DNA of 64,000 nt from Rhodocyclales bacterium (GTDB taxonomy: Bacteria; Pseudomonadota; Gammaproteobacteria; Burkholderiales; Rhodocyclaceae): positions 1 through 64,000 of the forward strand of contig JAQGMF010000012.1 of assembly GCA_028292505.1 (NCBI GenBank), given 5' to 3'. This document shows positions 7,265 to 16,971 of the stretch, in pieces. Below the pieces are notes generated by a model. The model worked only from the letters and a program-made list of their open reading frames with translations, searched no databases and was not told the origin of the DNA. Each line of letters starts with the position of its first letter. Within the stretch, counting starts at the first letter, position 1. A program made the position numbers and the translations under genes.

Positions 7265-9283
7265 CTAACCCGTTTCGGAAATGCCCGCTTCGGGCTGGCG
7301 CAGCTGATCGATCAGCCGCACAGCGGCAGGCCCTGGTGGCGCCGTGACGAGGCTGACCACGATCAGCGCGCCGAAACCGGCGACGACGCCGAATATTCCA
7401 CACGACACGGGCTGGATGCCGAACCAGGCGTGATCCATGGAACCGCCGGCGAACGGATGGGTGCGCAACGCGTAGGCGATGGCCACGGCCGGACCGGCCA
7501 GCATGGCGGCAACCGCGCCCCACTTGTTGGCGCGCCGCCAAAAGATGCCGGTCACCATCGCCGGGAATATCGCCGATGCGGCGATTGAAAATGCGAAGCC
7601 CACGGTGAAAAGGATGCTGTCCGGCCGCAGCGAAGCCACCCATGCCGCCAGCATAGCCACGACCATGAGCGTCGCTTTCGAGACGAGCAGGCGACGCTGC
7701 GTCGCAGCCGCAGGGTTGATCATATGGAAGTAGACGTCGTGCGAGAGCGCGCTGCAGATGGTGAGCAGCAGGCCATCGGCCGTCGACAGTGCGGCAGCGA
7801 GCCCGCCCGCCGCGATCAGACCGGAAACGAAATACGGCAGGCCGGCGATCTCCGGCGTGGCCAGCACGATGACATCGGGATTGATACTCAGCTCTGACAA
7901 TTGCAGGATGCCATCGAGATTGATGTCTTCGACCTTGACCAGGCCGAGCTTGCCCCATGCCGAAATCCATTTCGGCAGTTCGGCGATCGGCGTGCCGACC
8001 AGGTGATGGTAGATCTCCCACTTGGTGAAGACCGCATAGGCCGGCGCCGTGAGATAGAGCAGCAGGATGAAGAGCAGCGACCAGAACACGGAGTTTCGTG
8101 CTGCCGCGATGCCTGTCGTGGTGTAGTAGCGCGTCAGCACATGCGGCAAACCGGCCGTGCCGATCATGAGCACGAAGACGAGGGCGATGAAGTTGTTACG
8201 CGCTTCGCCGCTGCTTTGCTGCGCGCTGGCAGGGAAAGCTTGCGCATGCGGCACTGGCGGCTGCGCGCGCGCCATTGCATCGCGGTATTCGCTTTCCCAT
8301 TGTTTGCGCGCACCAGCCGTATCGGCAGGCAAGGCATGGAGTCGGCGCTGAATGCTGGCGATTTCGTGCGCGGGCGCATTGGCATCCTGCAAGGCTTCGA
8401 GTTGCGCTGCCAGACCGGCACGCTCGGTCTGCAGGGATTGGGGCAATGCAGCGATACGCTGCTGCAGGCTCTGCGCTCGAACAATCAGAATATTGCGCAC
8501 CTGTTGTTCTGCAGGTGATGCGGCCAGCAGCTTCTCATCGACGCTCAGACGTTCGAGCACGCGGCCATAGGCGATCTGCGGCACGGGTATGCCAGTGGTA
8601 TGCCACGACATCATGATCACCGGCGTCAGATAGGCGACGATGATGACCAGATATTGCGCCACCTGCGTCCAGGTGACAGCACGCATACCACCGAGGAAAG
8701 AGCAGACCAGCACGCCGGCCAGACCGACGAAGACGCCTATCGAAAAATCGATACCGGCGAAGCGGCTGGTGATCAGGCCGACGCCGTAGATCTGCGCAAC
8801 GACATAGACGAAGCTCGCCAGCATCACGGCGATGACGCCCAGCAGACGCGGCAAATTGCCTTCGTAACGCGCGCCAAGAAAATCGGGAATCGTGTATTGG
8901 CCGAAGCTGCGCAGGTAGGGCGCGAGCAGCAGGCTCACCAGCACATAGCCGCCGGTCCAGCCCATGACAAATGCAAGTCCGTCGAAACCGGCAACGTAGA
9001 GCGTGCCGGCCATGCCGAGGAAGGACGCCGCACTCATCCAGTCGGCGGCCGTTGCCATGCCGTTGTACAAAGCGGGGATGCGCCGGCCTGCCACGTAATA
9101 TTCCGTGACGTCCGCCGTGCGGCAGAACACGCCGATGATGGCGTACATGAAGATGGTGGCGAGTAGAAAAATATAGCCGATCAGTTGCAGCGATGCGCCA
9201 AGCCATTCGCCGAAAGCCATGCAGCCGATGAACAGGAAGAAGCCTGCGGCGAATACGAGGTAGTTGCGCGTGATGGAGGTCAT
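7265..9283 (-). CDS. Na+/solute symporter, VC_2705 type (acetate-like)
   Basis: A 672-residue sodium:solute symporter family protein with about 13 membrane segments, close to the ActP/VC_2705 subfamily. Family signatures include VTEYYVAGRRIPALYNGMA and ADWMSAASFLGMAGTLY near the N-terminus, and the later segment AALSTADGLLLTICSAL. Between membrane segments, residues about 265-400 form a charged, Ala/Gln/Glu-rich coiled-coil insertion. ATG 9283 (MTSITRNYLVFAAG) directly precedes the first membrane helix; longer frames add an implausible Arg/Pro-rich extension. No small DUF4212 partner subunit is seen beside it. Downstream of acs and the DUF294 gene, uptake of acetate or a related monocarboxylate is the likely role. 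Confidence 0.88.
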   Translation of the reverse strand: MTSITRNYLVFAAGFFLFIGCMAFGEWLGASLQLIGYIFLLATIFMYAIIGVFCRTADVTEYYVAGRRIPALYNGMATAADWMSAASFLGMAGTLYVAGFDGLAFVMGWTGGYVLVSLLLAPYLRSFGQYTIPDFLGARYEGNLPRLLGVIAVMLASFVYVVAQIYGVGLITSRFAGIDFSIGVFVGLAGVLVCSFLGGMRAVTWTQVAQYLVIIVAYLTPVIMMSWHTTGIPVPQIAYGRVLERLSVDEKLLAASPAEQQVRNILIVRAQSLQQRIAALPQSLQTERAGLAAQLEALQDANAPAHEIASIQRRLHALPADTAGARKQWESEYRDAMARAQPPVPHAQAFPASAQQSSGEARNNFIALVFVLMIGTAGLPHVLTRYYTTTGIAAARNSVFWSLLFILLLYLTAPAYAVFTKWEIYHHLVGTPIAELPKWISAWGKLGLVKVEDINLDGILQLSELSINPDVIVLATPEIAGLPYFVSGLIAAGGLAAALSTADGLLLTICSALSHDVYFHMINPAAATQRRLLVSKATLMVVAMLAAWVASLRPDSILFTVGFAFSIAASAIFPAMVTGIFWRRANKWGAVAAMLAGPAVAIAYALRTHPFAGGSMDHAWFGIQPVSCGIFGVVAGFGALIVVSLVTAPPGPAAVRLIDQLRQPEAGISETG

Positions 9284-9312
9284 GCGAAACGAAGCACGGG
9301 CCTGTGGTACGC

Positions 9313-9356
9313 GAGTCCCCTCTCCCCAACCCCTCTCCCGCGAGGGGCGAGGGGCT
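9313..9356. repeat. GC-rich palindromic intergenic element
   Basis: A C-rich tract (CCCCTCTCCCCAACCCCTC) is followed by GCGAGGGGCGAGGGGCTC, so GAGTCCCCTC at one end can pair with GAGGGGCTC at the other with one bulge. Such CCCCTCTCC...GCGAGGGG hairpins are widespread dispersed elements in proteobacterial intergenic DNA. It lies between the DUF294 gene and the symporter gene and may act as an mRNA processing or attenuation structure. Only one copy occurs in this window. Confidence 0.6.
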
Positions 9357-9369
9357 CTTGACAAACCGT

Positions 9370-9392
9370 GCATGACAACTCGTTTGTCATGC
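9370..9392 (-). terminator. Stem-loop after the DUF294 gene (no U-run)
   Basis: GCATGACAA pairs with TTGTCATGC around a 5-base loop, starting 6 bp after the DUF294 stop codon on the minus strand. No run of T follows on that strand, so it is a weak terminator at best. A stabilising or processing stem inside the acs operon is equally likely. Confidence 0.4.
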
Positions 9393-9398
9393 AGCCGC

Positions 9399-10853
9399 TC
9401 ACAGTTTGTAGTCTGCCTTGAGGCGCTGTTGCAGACGCCGCGCTTGCATGAAGGCGTGGCGCAATATCTGGCGTTCCAGGCGATTGAGCTTATAGGGATT
9501 GAGGCGATTGACGCTGGCGTCGTTGCCACCTTGCTGTTGCTGGTTGCGCAAGCGCAGCATCTGCAAAAAGTGGAATCCGTCCGTGGCCGCCTGCACGTCC
9601 TCGGCGGAGAATCCCGCCACTGCGCCGAGCGCCTGCATGCGTGCAACGGTCCCCGTCGCGGCAATGCCGTTGGCGAGTGCCAGCACACGTATGGCATCGA
9701 CATATGGACGCACGCCGCCAGTCTTCAGGTCGATGGTATTGGGGAATGCATTCTTCTTGTCGAGCACGAAGGCGCGCACCATGCCTAGCGGCGGAACGAC
9801 CTGCAGGGCGTTCGCTGCCAGCGGCTTGAGAAACGCGGTGTGCTGCTGCGCAAAGGGCACCAGCCACGCGCGCAAATCGTCGACTAGTTCTACCGCACCA
9901 TACAGCGAACGGAAATCGAAAAATATGCCTGCGGTCAGCAAGACTTTGACGTCGGCACCGACAATCCATTCGCGAAAGCGGCCCTGCCATTCGTCGACAG
10001 ACAGACAACAGGCCGCGTTACCGGCCATGCTCTGACCGCGCCCGAGCGGAAAGCCACATTCGTCGAGCAACTGGTTGACGGCCTGCGCGAAGGGCAGAAA
10101 TTGCGCGCGGAGTTCCTCGGCCACCGCATCGCTTTCCGGCGACGCGAAGACTATGCCGTTGTTCTGTTCGGTCGACAGCGTCTGCTCCAGGCGCCCCTCG
10201 GAGCCGAATGCCATCCAGCTCCATGCCACCTGCGGCAAGGGGAAGCGCGCTTTCATGAGTTCGATGGCTTGCGAGGTGACGAAATCGTTGAGCGAGGTCG
10301 TCCATTGGATCACCTTGTCGGCGGCCAGACCTTGCGTCACGAGGTTCTTGGCGAAGCGCCGCGCGGCAGCGGCGGCATCGGCCAGCTCGCTGGAGGAGCG
10401 CGCCGAGACGAGCGGGCTGACGACATCTTCCGGCACGATCTGTTGCGTGCCATACACATCGCTACGCGACACGACGCCGACCAGTCGACCATTGCGCTCA
10501 ATGACAAGCACATAACGCACACCATGACGCGCCATCGCCAGCACGGCATCGTGCGCCGTGGCATCGGTCGGCAGACACACCGGCCGTGCGCTCATGGCCG
10601 ACTCGATAGGCACCGACAGTTCCCTGCCCTGCAGCAGAACGCGCCCCAGCAAATCGTTGGCGGTCACAATGCCCAGCGGCAGCATGTCGGCATTGGCCAC
10701 CACGATGGAGCCGATGTGCTCGCGGTACATGCGCTCCACCGGCTCGCGCAGCGGCGTGCCGGGCGGATAGGTGACCGGCGCGCGGCGGATCAAGCCACTG
10801 AGCGGCTGATAAAGAGAGAATGCGGCGACCGGCATGACGTCTTGTTCACTCAC
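9399..10853 (-). CDS. CBS-pair / DUF294 nucleotidyltransferase-like protein
   Basis: About 484 residues: a tandem CBS pair (residues about 15-145; HIGSIVVANADMLPLGIVT and VRYVLVIERNGRLVGVVSR), then a GlnD-like DUF294 domain and a DUF294 C-terminal domain. It lies between acs and a symporter, a layout seen in many proteobacteria that suggests control of acetate use, perhaps by sensing adenine nucleotides through CBS. The nucleotidyltransferase motif reads GSEGRLEQTLSTEQNNG where the family usually has TDQDN, so the metal-binding Asp pair is changed to Glu and Asn. No cyclic-nucleotide domain is present. GTG 10853 with AGAGGG upstream is the chosen start; ATG 10835 and a GTG at 10892 overlapping the acs stop are alternatives. 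Confidence 0.85.
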   Translation of the reverse strand: MSEQDVMPVAAFSLYQPLSGLIRRAPVTYPPGTPLREPVERMYREHIGSIVVANADMLPLGIVTANDLLGRVLLQGRELSVPIESAMSARPVCLPTDATAHDAVLAMARHGVRYVLVIERNGRLVGVVSRSDVYGTQQIVPEDVVSPLVSARSSSELADAAAAARRFAKNLVTQGLAADKVIQWTTSLNDFVTSQAIELMKARFPLPQVAWSWMAFGSEGRLEQTLSTEQNNGIVFASPESDAVAEELRAQFLPFAQAVNQLLDECGFPLGRGQSMAGNAACCLSVDEWQGRFREWIVGADVKVLLTAGIFFDFRSLYGAVELVDDLRAWLVPFAQQHTAFLKPLAANALQVVPPLGMVRAFVLDKKNAFPNTIDLKTGGVRPYVDAIRVLALANGIAATGTVARMQALGAVAGFSAEDVQAATDGFHFLQMLRLRNQQQQGGNDASVNRLNPYKLNRLERQILRHAFMQARRLQQRLKADYKL

Positions 10854-10888
10854 CGGTGCGGCCCTCTGTCGTACTGTGGATTCGGTGT

Positions 10889-12874
10889 TCACGCGGATTG
10901 TTTGAGCTGCTCCAGGATGGCCGGGTTCTCCAGCGTGGATACGTCCTGCGTGATCTCCTCGCCTTTGGCCAGGGCACGCAATAGACGGCGCATGATCTTG
11001 CCGGAGCGCGTCTTCGGCAAGTTGTCGCCGAAGCGGATGTCGCGCGGCTTGGCAATCGGTCCGATTTCTTTCGCGACCCAATCCTGCAATTGCTTGACGA
11101 TGGCCTTGGCCTCGTCGCCGCTCGGTCGAGCGCGCTTGAGCACGACGAAAGCGCAGATCGCTTCGCCGGTCAGGTCGTCCGGGCGCCCCACCACTGCGGC
11201 TTCCGCCACGATGGGATTGGAGACCAGTGCCGATTCAATTTCCATCGTACCCATGCGATGGCCGGAGACGTTGAGCACGTCATCGATGCGGCCCATGATG
11301 GTGAAATATCCCGTCTTCGCGTCGCGCACCGCGCCATCGCCGGCGAGATACAAAGTGCCGCCGAGATCAACCGGAAAATAACTTTTCTGATAGCGCTCCG
11401 GGTCGCCCCAGATGGTACGGATCATCGACGGCCAGGGACGCTTGATGACGAGAAAACCGCCCTTGCCCCACTCCACGTCATGGCCGCCTTCGTCTACTAC
11501 CGCCGCCATGATGCCGGGGAATGGCAGGGTGCATGAGCCCGGCACCAGCGGCGTCACACCCGGCAGCGGTGTGATGACATGGCCACCGGTTTCGGTTTGC
11601 CAGAAGGTATCCAGCACCGGGCAGCGCGCGCCGCCGATCTGCTCGTAGTACCACATCCACGCTTCCGGGTTGATCGGCTCGCCGACCGTGCCGAGCAGCC
11701 GCAAACTGGTCAGATCGTAGTTGCGCGGATGCGCGCTCGGTGTCGTGTCCGCCGCCTTGATCAGCGAGCGGATCGCTGTCGGCGCCGTGTAGAACACTGT
11801 CACCTTCTGATCCTGGATCACGCGCCAGAAACGGCCCGCATCGGGATACGTCGGCACACCCTCGAAAACGATCTGCGTTGCGCCGCAGGCCAGCGGCCCA
11901 TATGCAATATAGGTATGGCCGGTAACCCAACCAATATCGGCGGTGCACCAGTACACATCTTCGGGTTTGAGATCGAAGGTCCATTTGTTGGTGAGGATGG
12001 CATGCAGCAGATAGCCACCCGAAGAATGCTGTACACCCTTGGGCTTGCCAGTCGAGCCCGAGGTGTAGAGCAGGAACAACGGGTGCTCGGCACCAACCCA
12101 TTCCGGCTCGCATATTGCGCTCTGCCCTTGGAGCAAATCGTGCAGCCACACGTCGTGACCCGCCGCCATGCTGATGGCATTACCCGTGCGGCGGTAAACG
12201 ATGACGCTGTGGATCGCCTCGCAGCCGCCCATGGCAATGGCTTCGTCCACCACCGCCTTGAGCGCGATATTTTTGCCACCACGACACTGCTCGTCGGCAG
12301 TGATGATGGCTGTCGCGCCCGCATCGACGACGCGCTCCTGCACGCTCTTGGCAGAGAAACCACCGAACACCACCGAATGGATTGCGCCGATGCGCGCGCA
12401 GGCCTGCATGGCCGCAACGCCCTCGACCGACATCGGCATGTAGATGATGACGCGGTCGCCCTTCTTGATGCCGCGCGACTTTAGGCCGTTGGCAAATTTG
12501 CAAACGAGGGCATGCAGCTCGCGATAGGTGGTGCGCGTGACCTTGCCATCGTCCGCTTCGAAAATCAGCGCGACCTTGTCGCTGTTGCCGTTCTCCAGAT
12601 TGCGGTCGAGGCAGTTGAACGACACGTTCAAGGTGCCGTCTTCGAACCACTTGTAGAACGGCGCATGGCTCTCATCGAGCGACTTGCTGAACGGCTTCTT
12701 CCAGATCAAGTGCTCGCGCGCCAAACGTGCCCAGTAGCCGGCGTAGTCGCTTTCGGCTTCCTTGCACAGTGCTTCGTACTGCGCCATGCCGCTGATGGTG
12801 GCGCGCGCCACGGTGGCTTCCGAAGGCGGGAAAATGCGGTGCTCTTGCAGGACGGAATCGATACTGACCATCAT
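10889..12874 (-). CDS. acs: Acetyl-CoA synthetase
   Basis: A 661-residue AMP-forming acetate-CoA ligase of full family length. The adenylate-forming P-loop appears as [12 protein letters not shown], the acyl-binding region as [11 protein letters not shown], and the hinge region as [20 protein letters not shown]. The C-terminal [12 protein letters not shown] contains the catalytic lysine that protein acetyltransferases silence in other species. AAGGAG lies 6 bp before ATG 12874. First gene of a minus-strand operon with the DUF294 protein and the symporter, a set for scavenging and activating acetate. The next gene may overlap its stop. Confidence 0.97.
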   Translation of the reverse strand: MMVSIDSVLQEHRIFPPSEATVARATISGMAQYEALCKEAESDYAGYWARLAREHLIWKKPFSKSLDESHAPFYKWFEDGTLNVSFNCLDRNLENGNSDKVALIFEADDGKVTRTTYRELHALVCKFANGLKSRGIKKGDRVIIYMPMSVEGVAAMQACARIGAIHSVVFGGFSAKSVQERVVDAGATAIITADEQCRGGKNIALKAVVDEAIAMGGCEAIHSVIVYRRTGNAISMAAGHDVWLHDLLQGQSAICEPEWVGAEHPLFLLYTSGSTGKPKGVQHSSGGYLLHAILTNKWTFDLKPEDVYWCTADIGWVTGHTYIAYGPLACGATQIVFEGVPTYPDAGRFWRVIQDQKVTVFYTAPTAIRSLIKAADTTPSAHPRNYDLTSLRLLGTVGEPINPEAWMWYYEQIGGARCPVLDTFWQTETGGHVITPLPGVTPLVPGSCTLPFPGIMAAVVDEGGHDVEWGKGGFLVIKRPWPSMIRTIWGDPERYQKSYFPVDLGGTLYLAGDGAVRDAKTGYFTIMGRIDDVLNVSGHRMGTMEIESALVSNPIVAEAAVVGRPDDLTGEAICAFVVLKRARPSGDEAKAIVKQLQDWVAKEIGPIAKPRDIRFGDNLPKTRSGKIMRRLLRALAKGEEITQDVSTLENPAILEQLKQSA

Positions 12875-13287
12875 GCCTATCTCCTTGGGAACTGAACTAA
12901 GGGAAATCGGGGAAATTCCTCTGGCATACCACCACGATATCGCAATACGGCGGAGAACGCAGTCAGGAACACGCTAGGGTCTGAGATCCTGGGGAATACA
13001 ACGGGCTTGTCTCGTGTTTAACAGTAAGGAGCCGCACTATCGCGCGTTGTAGGCGCTACTGCGAATTCCACTTTTGAAATATTGTCAGATAAATGTCCGT
13101 GTCTGAAAATTAGATGCAGCCGAGCTTACATGCCACTTACGCAAGGTCCGTCATGCAGCGCAACATCGGTGTAGTGGCCGTGCTCAAGCCGGCGCCGGCT
13201 TTGACCGCAGTGTCTGCGCCGGATGAGGCAGGGACCTGCTACGATCATGTCTGCGCGGCCCATTCAGTGGCCGATCAACCCAGGCTC
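12875..13287. other. Intergenic region between acs and the ECF sigma gene
   Basis: About 410 bp separate two divergent genes and should hold the promoters of both. No RNA gene, strong hairpin or repeat stands out. An in-frame N-terminal extension of the sigma gene exists up to 13114, but it lacks the conserved region and is not supported by homologous starts as I know them. Confidence 0.5.
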
Positions 13288-13788
13288 ATGCATAGTCAAC
13301 AGGACGTCATTGCCGAAATCCCACGCCTGCGCCGGTACGCGCGCGCGCTGACGGGCGACACCTCGCGCGCCGACGATCTGGTGCAAGACACGCTGGAACG
13401 TGCCCTGTCGCGCTGGATCTTGTGGCGACCCGGCAATCTGCGCGCCTGGCTGTTCACCATCATGCACAATATTTTCGTCAATCAGTTGCGCGGCGCTGCA
13501 CCGCTGGATTATCGCCCGGACGAACTGGTGCCGGAACTCGCCGTGCGGCCGGATCAGGAAGACGGACTCGGGCTGCGCGACCTCGACAAGGCTTTGCAGC
13601 AACTTTCTGTCGACCAGCGCGAAACCTTACTACTGGTCACGCTCGAAGAGCTCTCCTACGAAGAAGCCGCCAAGGTGCTCGGCGTGCCGGTCGGCACCAT
13701 CATGTCACGCCTGTTCAGGGCTCGCGAACGTTTGCGCGTGGCCCTGCAAGGACAAAGCGGACTCGCACATCTGAAGGTGGTCAAATGA
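13288..13788 (+). CDS. ECF-type RNA polymerase sigma factor
   Basis: A 166-residue sigma-70 family factor of the extracytoplasmic type. Region 2 includes YARALTGDTSRADDLVQDTLERAL and RAWLFTIMHNIFVNQLR. Region 4 has a helix-turn-helix in LSYEEAAKVLGVPVGTIMSRL. ATG 13288 starts at the point where region 2 begins (MHSQQDVIAEIPRLRRYAR). Its stop overlaps the next gene's start (ATGA), and the next product looks like an anti-sigma factor, so the pair forms a classic coupled module that responds to an envelope or oxidative signal not visible in the sequence. Confidence 0.92.
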   Translation: MHSQQDVIAEIPRLRRYARALTGDTSRADDLVQDTLERALSRWILWRPGNLRAWLFTIMHNIFVNQLRGAAPLDYRPDELVPELAVRPDQEDGLGLRDLDKALQQLSVDQRETLLLVTLEELSYEEAAKVLGVPVGTIMSRLFRARERLRVALQGQSGLAHLKVVK

Positions 13789-14570
13789 ACCGCCGCGAAA
13801 AAAATCTGCACGAAACGCCGGTTTCCCAGATCGACGAAGCGCTACTGCGCTACGTCGATGACCGCCTCGATGTCGATGATCGCACGACAGCGGAGAACTG
13901 GTTGCGCGACAATCCCGAGTTGGCTGAGCGCGTGCAAGCCTGGCGCGCACATGACGAAGCGTTGCAGCGTCACTTCCATCCGATCGGTCACGCCGCTGTG
14001 CCGGAACGCCTGCTACGCGCCTCGCGCCGCGCCACGCAGCGCTCGCCGTTGCGCTACGCCGCTGCATTTACCTGGTTGAGTGTGGGCTTGGTCGTGGGCT
14101 GGTTGATCGGCCATGGCGAGTCGCCGCCCGTTGTCCCGCCTGTCGCCACCTTGTCACATCTGGCCGCGATAGCACATGCCACTTACGTGCCGGAAAAACG
14201 CCACGCGGTGGAGGTCGCCGCCAACGAAGAGGCCCATCTCGTCACCTGGCTGTCCAAACGCCTGGACCGACAACTCAAAGTGCCGCAGCTCAACGATATG
14301 GGTTACGCACTGGTCGGCGGTCGGCTGTTGCCGAGCGAGACCGGGCCCGTCGCGCAGTTCATGTTCCAGAACGAAGACGGCAAGCGCCTCACGCTCTACC
14401 TGCGCACCCGCACGGGCGACGTCAAGGGAACGTCCTTCCAGTTTTCGCAGGAGGCAAATGTCAGCGTCTTTTATTGGCTCGACGATCAGCTGAGCTACGC
14501 CCTGTCCGGCGAAATCGAACGCGACAAGCTGCTCGCGATTGCACACGAAACCTACCGCCAACTCCAGTAG
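13785..14570 (+). CDS. Transmembrane anti-sigma factor
   Basis: A 261-residue protein translationally coupled to the ECF sigma gene (ATGA overlap; AAGGTGG upstream). Residues about 15-75 are a helical cytoplasmic segment (LLRYVDDRLDVDDRTTAENWL) of the kind that clamps sigma factors. One membrane helix follows at about 88-106 (FTWLSVGLVVGWLIGHGE). The remaining 150 residues are a predicted periplasmic beta-rich sensor domain. No zinc-binding H-x3-C-x2-C motif is seen, so it is not a ZAS-type factor. It should hold the sigma factor at the membrane until an external signal acts. Confidence 0.82.
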   Translation: MNRREKNLHETPVSQIDEALLRYVDDRLDVDDRTTAENWLRDNPELAERVQAWRAHDEALQRHFHPIGHAAVPERLLRASRRATQRSPLRYAAAFTWLSVGLVVGWLIGHGESPPVVPPVATLSHLAAIAHATYVPEKRHAVEVAANEEAHLVTWLSKRLDRQLKVPQLNDMGYALVGGRLLPSETGPVAQFMFQNEDGKRLTLYLRTRTGDVKGTSFQFSQEANVSVFYWLDDQLSYALSGEIERDKLLAIAHETYRQLQ

Positions 14571-14616
14571 GTTGGGGTGAGCGTCAGCCACCTCCGCTCT
14601 TCGACAAAAGCGCGGG

Positions 14617-15990
14617 CTAGCCGGCGTTCTGCGCCGCCGCGGCACGGGTCCGGTCGGAACGGAAATACAGCGAAACGGACAGACCGCCGAGCGCAGCGGA
14701 CCGAGCCATTAGAATTCGTATGTCATTTTTCCTGGCAATCGCCTGCACGATCGACAAACCCAATCCGCTGCCCTCCACGTCGTGCCCGCTGCCGCGCCGA
14801 AAGCGCTCGAAGACGGCGCTGCGCTCCGCTTGCGGAATGCCCGGCCCGCTATCTTCAATCGTCAGCACGATATCCAAATCCTCACGCCGCAATGAGAGGT
14901 TGACGGTGCCAAGAGGTGACGTGTATTTCACGGCATTCTCAAACAAGTTGCGCAACAAGGCGCACACGGCTTCGGTGCTGCCCCGTACGATGAGCGGCTC
15001 GCCCTGCGCCTGGTCGAAAAAATCGGCGCCGATATCGATATTGCGCAACTGGGCTTGCGGCAATACGTCGGACAAGGCCAGACGCGCTACCTGGGGAAGA
15101 TCGGCGCTCGCGCCCGCAGCGTCGGATGCCTCTTCCCGCGCCAGACTCAGCATTTGCTCGATCAAGCGCGTCGCGCGATCGATACCCGTCACCAGCCGTT
15201 CAACCGCGCCGTTGCGCATCTCGACCGTCGTTGCACGTTGCAGTGCCTGAACCTGCAGTCGCAAAGCAGTCAGCGGCGTGCGCAGTTCGTGCGCCGCATC
15301 GGCGACGAAACTTCGTTGCGCCGCAAATGCCTCGCCAATGCGCGCGAACAACCCGTTGATTTCGCGAATAAAGGGCAACAATTCCTCCGGCGCGCCTTCG
15401 GTCCGCAATTCATGCAGATCGCTGACATTCCGCCTCGCAATTTCCTCGCGCGAAGTCACGAGTGGACGCAAGGCGTGCGAGATGCCCCACCAGACGATCA
15501 GCAGGAGCAAGGGGCCAAGTATCAGGATGGGCAGCACGGTGCGCAAAGCCAATTTGCGCGCCATGTCTCTGCGTTTGCCCATGTCGTGCATAACTTCGAG
15601 TAGCATTGTCTGCGTATGCAAACTGAATACACGAAAGGTCTTCCCGCCGACTCGACGCATCGAAAAATCACGCGCGTCGCCAGACTGGGATGTCTGCGGC
15701 GCATTGTCTGCCGGAGCGCCACTCTGGCTCTCCGACAAAGGCGTGGTTTGCAGCACGAAGCTACGATCTTCGCCTGCCGCAGGACTGCGCCCAGGCGCTG
15801 GATTGATGCCTTCGAGCAAGTGGCCCCGCATAGCGTAGGCAGTCTGGACCATTTGGTAATCGGCGATGGTATCGACCTCGCTCAGGGCAACACGATAGGA
15901 GATGCCTGCCTGGACAAGCGTGGCCACCGCGATCGCCGTACCCAAAGTCAGCAGGAGACGTTTGCGAATGGAGTAAACGGACCACGTCAT
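14617..15990 (-). CDS. Sensor histidine kinase, QseC/PmrB-like
   Basis: A 457-residue membrane kinase: N-terminal membrane helix (residues about 10-30), a periplasmic loop of about 120 residues, and a second helix (about 150-172; LPILILGPLLLLIVWWGI). A short HAMP-like linker leads to a HisKA domain with the phosphorylated His near 234 in DAAHELRTPL. The ATPase core has NLFENAVKYT, EDSGPGI and GSGLGLSIV. It overlaps the response regulator stop by 4 bp, so the two are made together. The ligand is unknown. It belongs to the TctE/QseC group by overall layout. Confidence 0.92.
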   Translation of the reverse strand: MTWSVYSIRKRLLLTLGTAIAVATLVQAGISYRVALSEVDTIADYQMVQTAYAMRGHLLEGINPAPGRSPAAGEDRSFVLQTTPLSESQSGAPADNAPQTSQSGDARDFSMRRVGGKTFRVFSLHTQTMLLEVMHDMGKRRDMARKLALRTVLPILILGPLLLLIVWWGISHALRPLVTSREEIARRNVSDLHELRTEGAPEELLPFIREINGLFARIGEAFAAQRSFVADAAHELRTPLTALRLQVQALQRATTVEMRNGAVERLVTGIDRATRLIEQMLSLAREEASDAAGASADLPQVARLALSDVLPQAQLRNIDIGADFFDQAQGEPLIVRGSTEAVCALLRNLFENAVKYTSPLGTVNLSLRREDLDIVLTIEDSGPGIPQAERSAVFERFRRGSGHDVEGSGLGLSIVQAIARKNDIRILMARSAALGGLSVSLYFRSDRTRAAAAQNAG

Positions 15991-16661
15991 CGGGCGGTCT
16001 CTTGCGCTTTGGGCACCAGATAGCCCAGGCCCCGCACGTTCTGGATCAAGTGCGCCCCAAGCTTTTTGCGCAGGCCATGAACATAGACTTCGACGGCATT
16101 GCTATTGATCTCGTCCTTCCAGCTGAAGAGCTTTTCTTCGAGCTGCGCCCGTGACAGGATCATGCCCGGCCGCGCCAGCAAGACTTCCAGCACGGCCCAT
16201 TCGCGCGAGGTCAAAATGACATTATCATCGTCCACCAGCACTTCCTTGGTGATCGGATTGATTCTGATATTCTGGTACGCGTACACCGGCTCGGCGCGAC
16301 CTGCACTGCGTCGGAGCAGGGCGCGGATACGCGCCAGCAATTCGTCCATGTCATAAGGCTTGACGACGTAGTCGTCCGCGCCCGCATCCAGCCCGGCGAT
16401 GCGCTGGACGATGGCATCGCGTGCCGTGGCAATGATCACCGGGGTGCGCGATTTGCGCACTCTCAAGCCACGCAGCACGTCGAGTCCGTCCTTGCTCGGT
16501 AAACCGAGATCGAGAACGACAAGGTCATATTCCTGGCTGAACAACGTTGTCTCAGCGACGGCACCATCGCGAACCCAGTCGACGGCATAGCCTTCCGCAC
16601 GCAGCATGTCGAGCACGATCGCGCCGATCATCATGTCGTCTTCAATCAGCAATAGTCGCAT
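15987..16661 (-). CDS. OmpR-family response regulator, QseB/PmrA-like
   Basis: 224 residues: receiver domain (LLIEDD acidic pocket, phosphoacceptor Asp51 in VVLDLGLPSKDG, Lys in DDYVVKPYDMDELLARIRAL) and a C-terminal winged helix (LTSREWAVLEVLL, and VEVYVHGLRKKLG). ATG 16661 follows CTGGAG; a start 39 bp upstream is possible but adds an unconserved leader. Cognate to the adjacent overlapping kinase gene. A direct repeat like the PmrA/QseB box lies before the small exported protein gene at 17 kb, a possible target. Confidence 0.93.
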   Translation of the reverse strand: MRLLLIEDDMMIGAIVLDMLRAEGYAVDWVRDGAVAETTLFSQEYDLVVLDLGLPSKDGLDVLRGLRVRKSRTPVIIATARDAIVQRIAGLDAGADDYVVKPYDMDELLARIRALLRRSAGRAEPVYAYQNIRINPITKEVLVDDDNVILTSREWAVLEVLLARPGMILSRAQLEEKLFSWKDEINSNAVEVYVHGLRKKLGAHLIQNVRGLGYLVPKAQETAR

Positions 16662-16971
16662 TTCGGACGCTCCAGGATAACCTTGCATGTCGACAAACAT
16701 GACAATCGCTTATTTTTGCGCACCCACCGCGTCAACTGCACAACCACCTGAATTTGTCTCGAACATGGCGCGTGGTAACACCAGGCCTTGGCTATCGCGA
16801 CAATTCTTCCCGTGCTGAGGCAACCGTTTCAATTCGGCAGGCAAAGCGCCTGACGAATAGGAGTGGCCCGGCAGAGACAAAGTTGCGAAGATCCGCGAGG
16901 AGGACGCTTCAGAGACGTTGCATCACGTCCGAGCATGCCCCCTCGCTATTTGCACTGCCCGCTGGAGCGCT
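16662..16971. other. Intergenic region upstream of the two-component operon
   Basis: This stretch of about 310 bp lies between the regulator start and the stop of the small exported-protein gene, both on the minus strand. It should carry the promoter of the two-component operon. I see no gene-like frame with a plausible start and no strong terminator. Confidence 0.5.

Noticed and set aside
7191-9329. Arg-rich open frames on both strands within the symporter gene
   Set aside because: They are shadows of a high-GC gene with clear membrane-protein coding in another frame.
11579-12484. 301-residue plus-strand frame inside acs
   Set aside because: Antisense to well-conserved acs motifs and without family resemblance.
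13114-13287. N-terminal extension of the sigma factor
   Set aside because: It has no conserved region; sigma region 2 begins at the ATG 13288.
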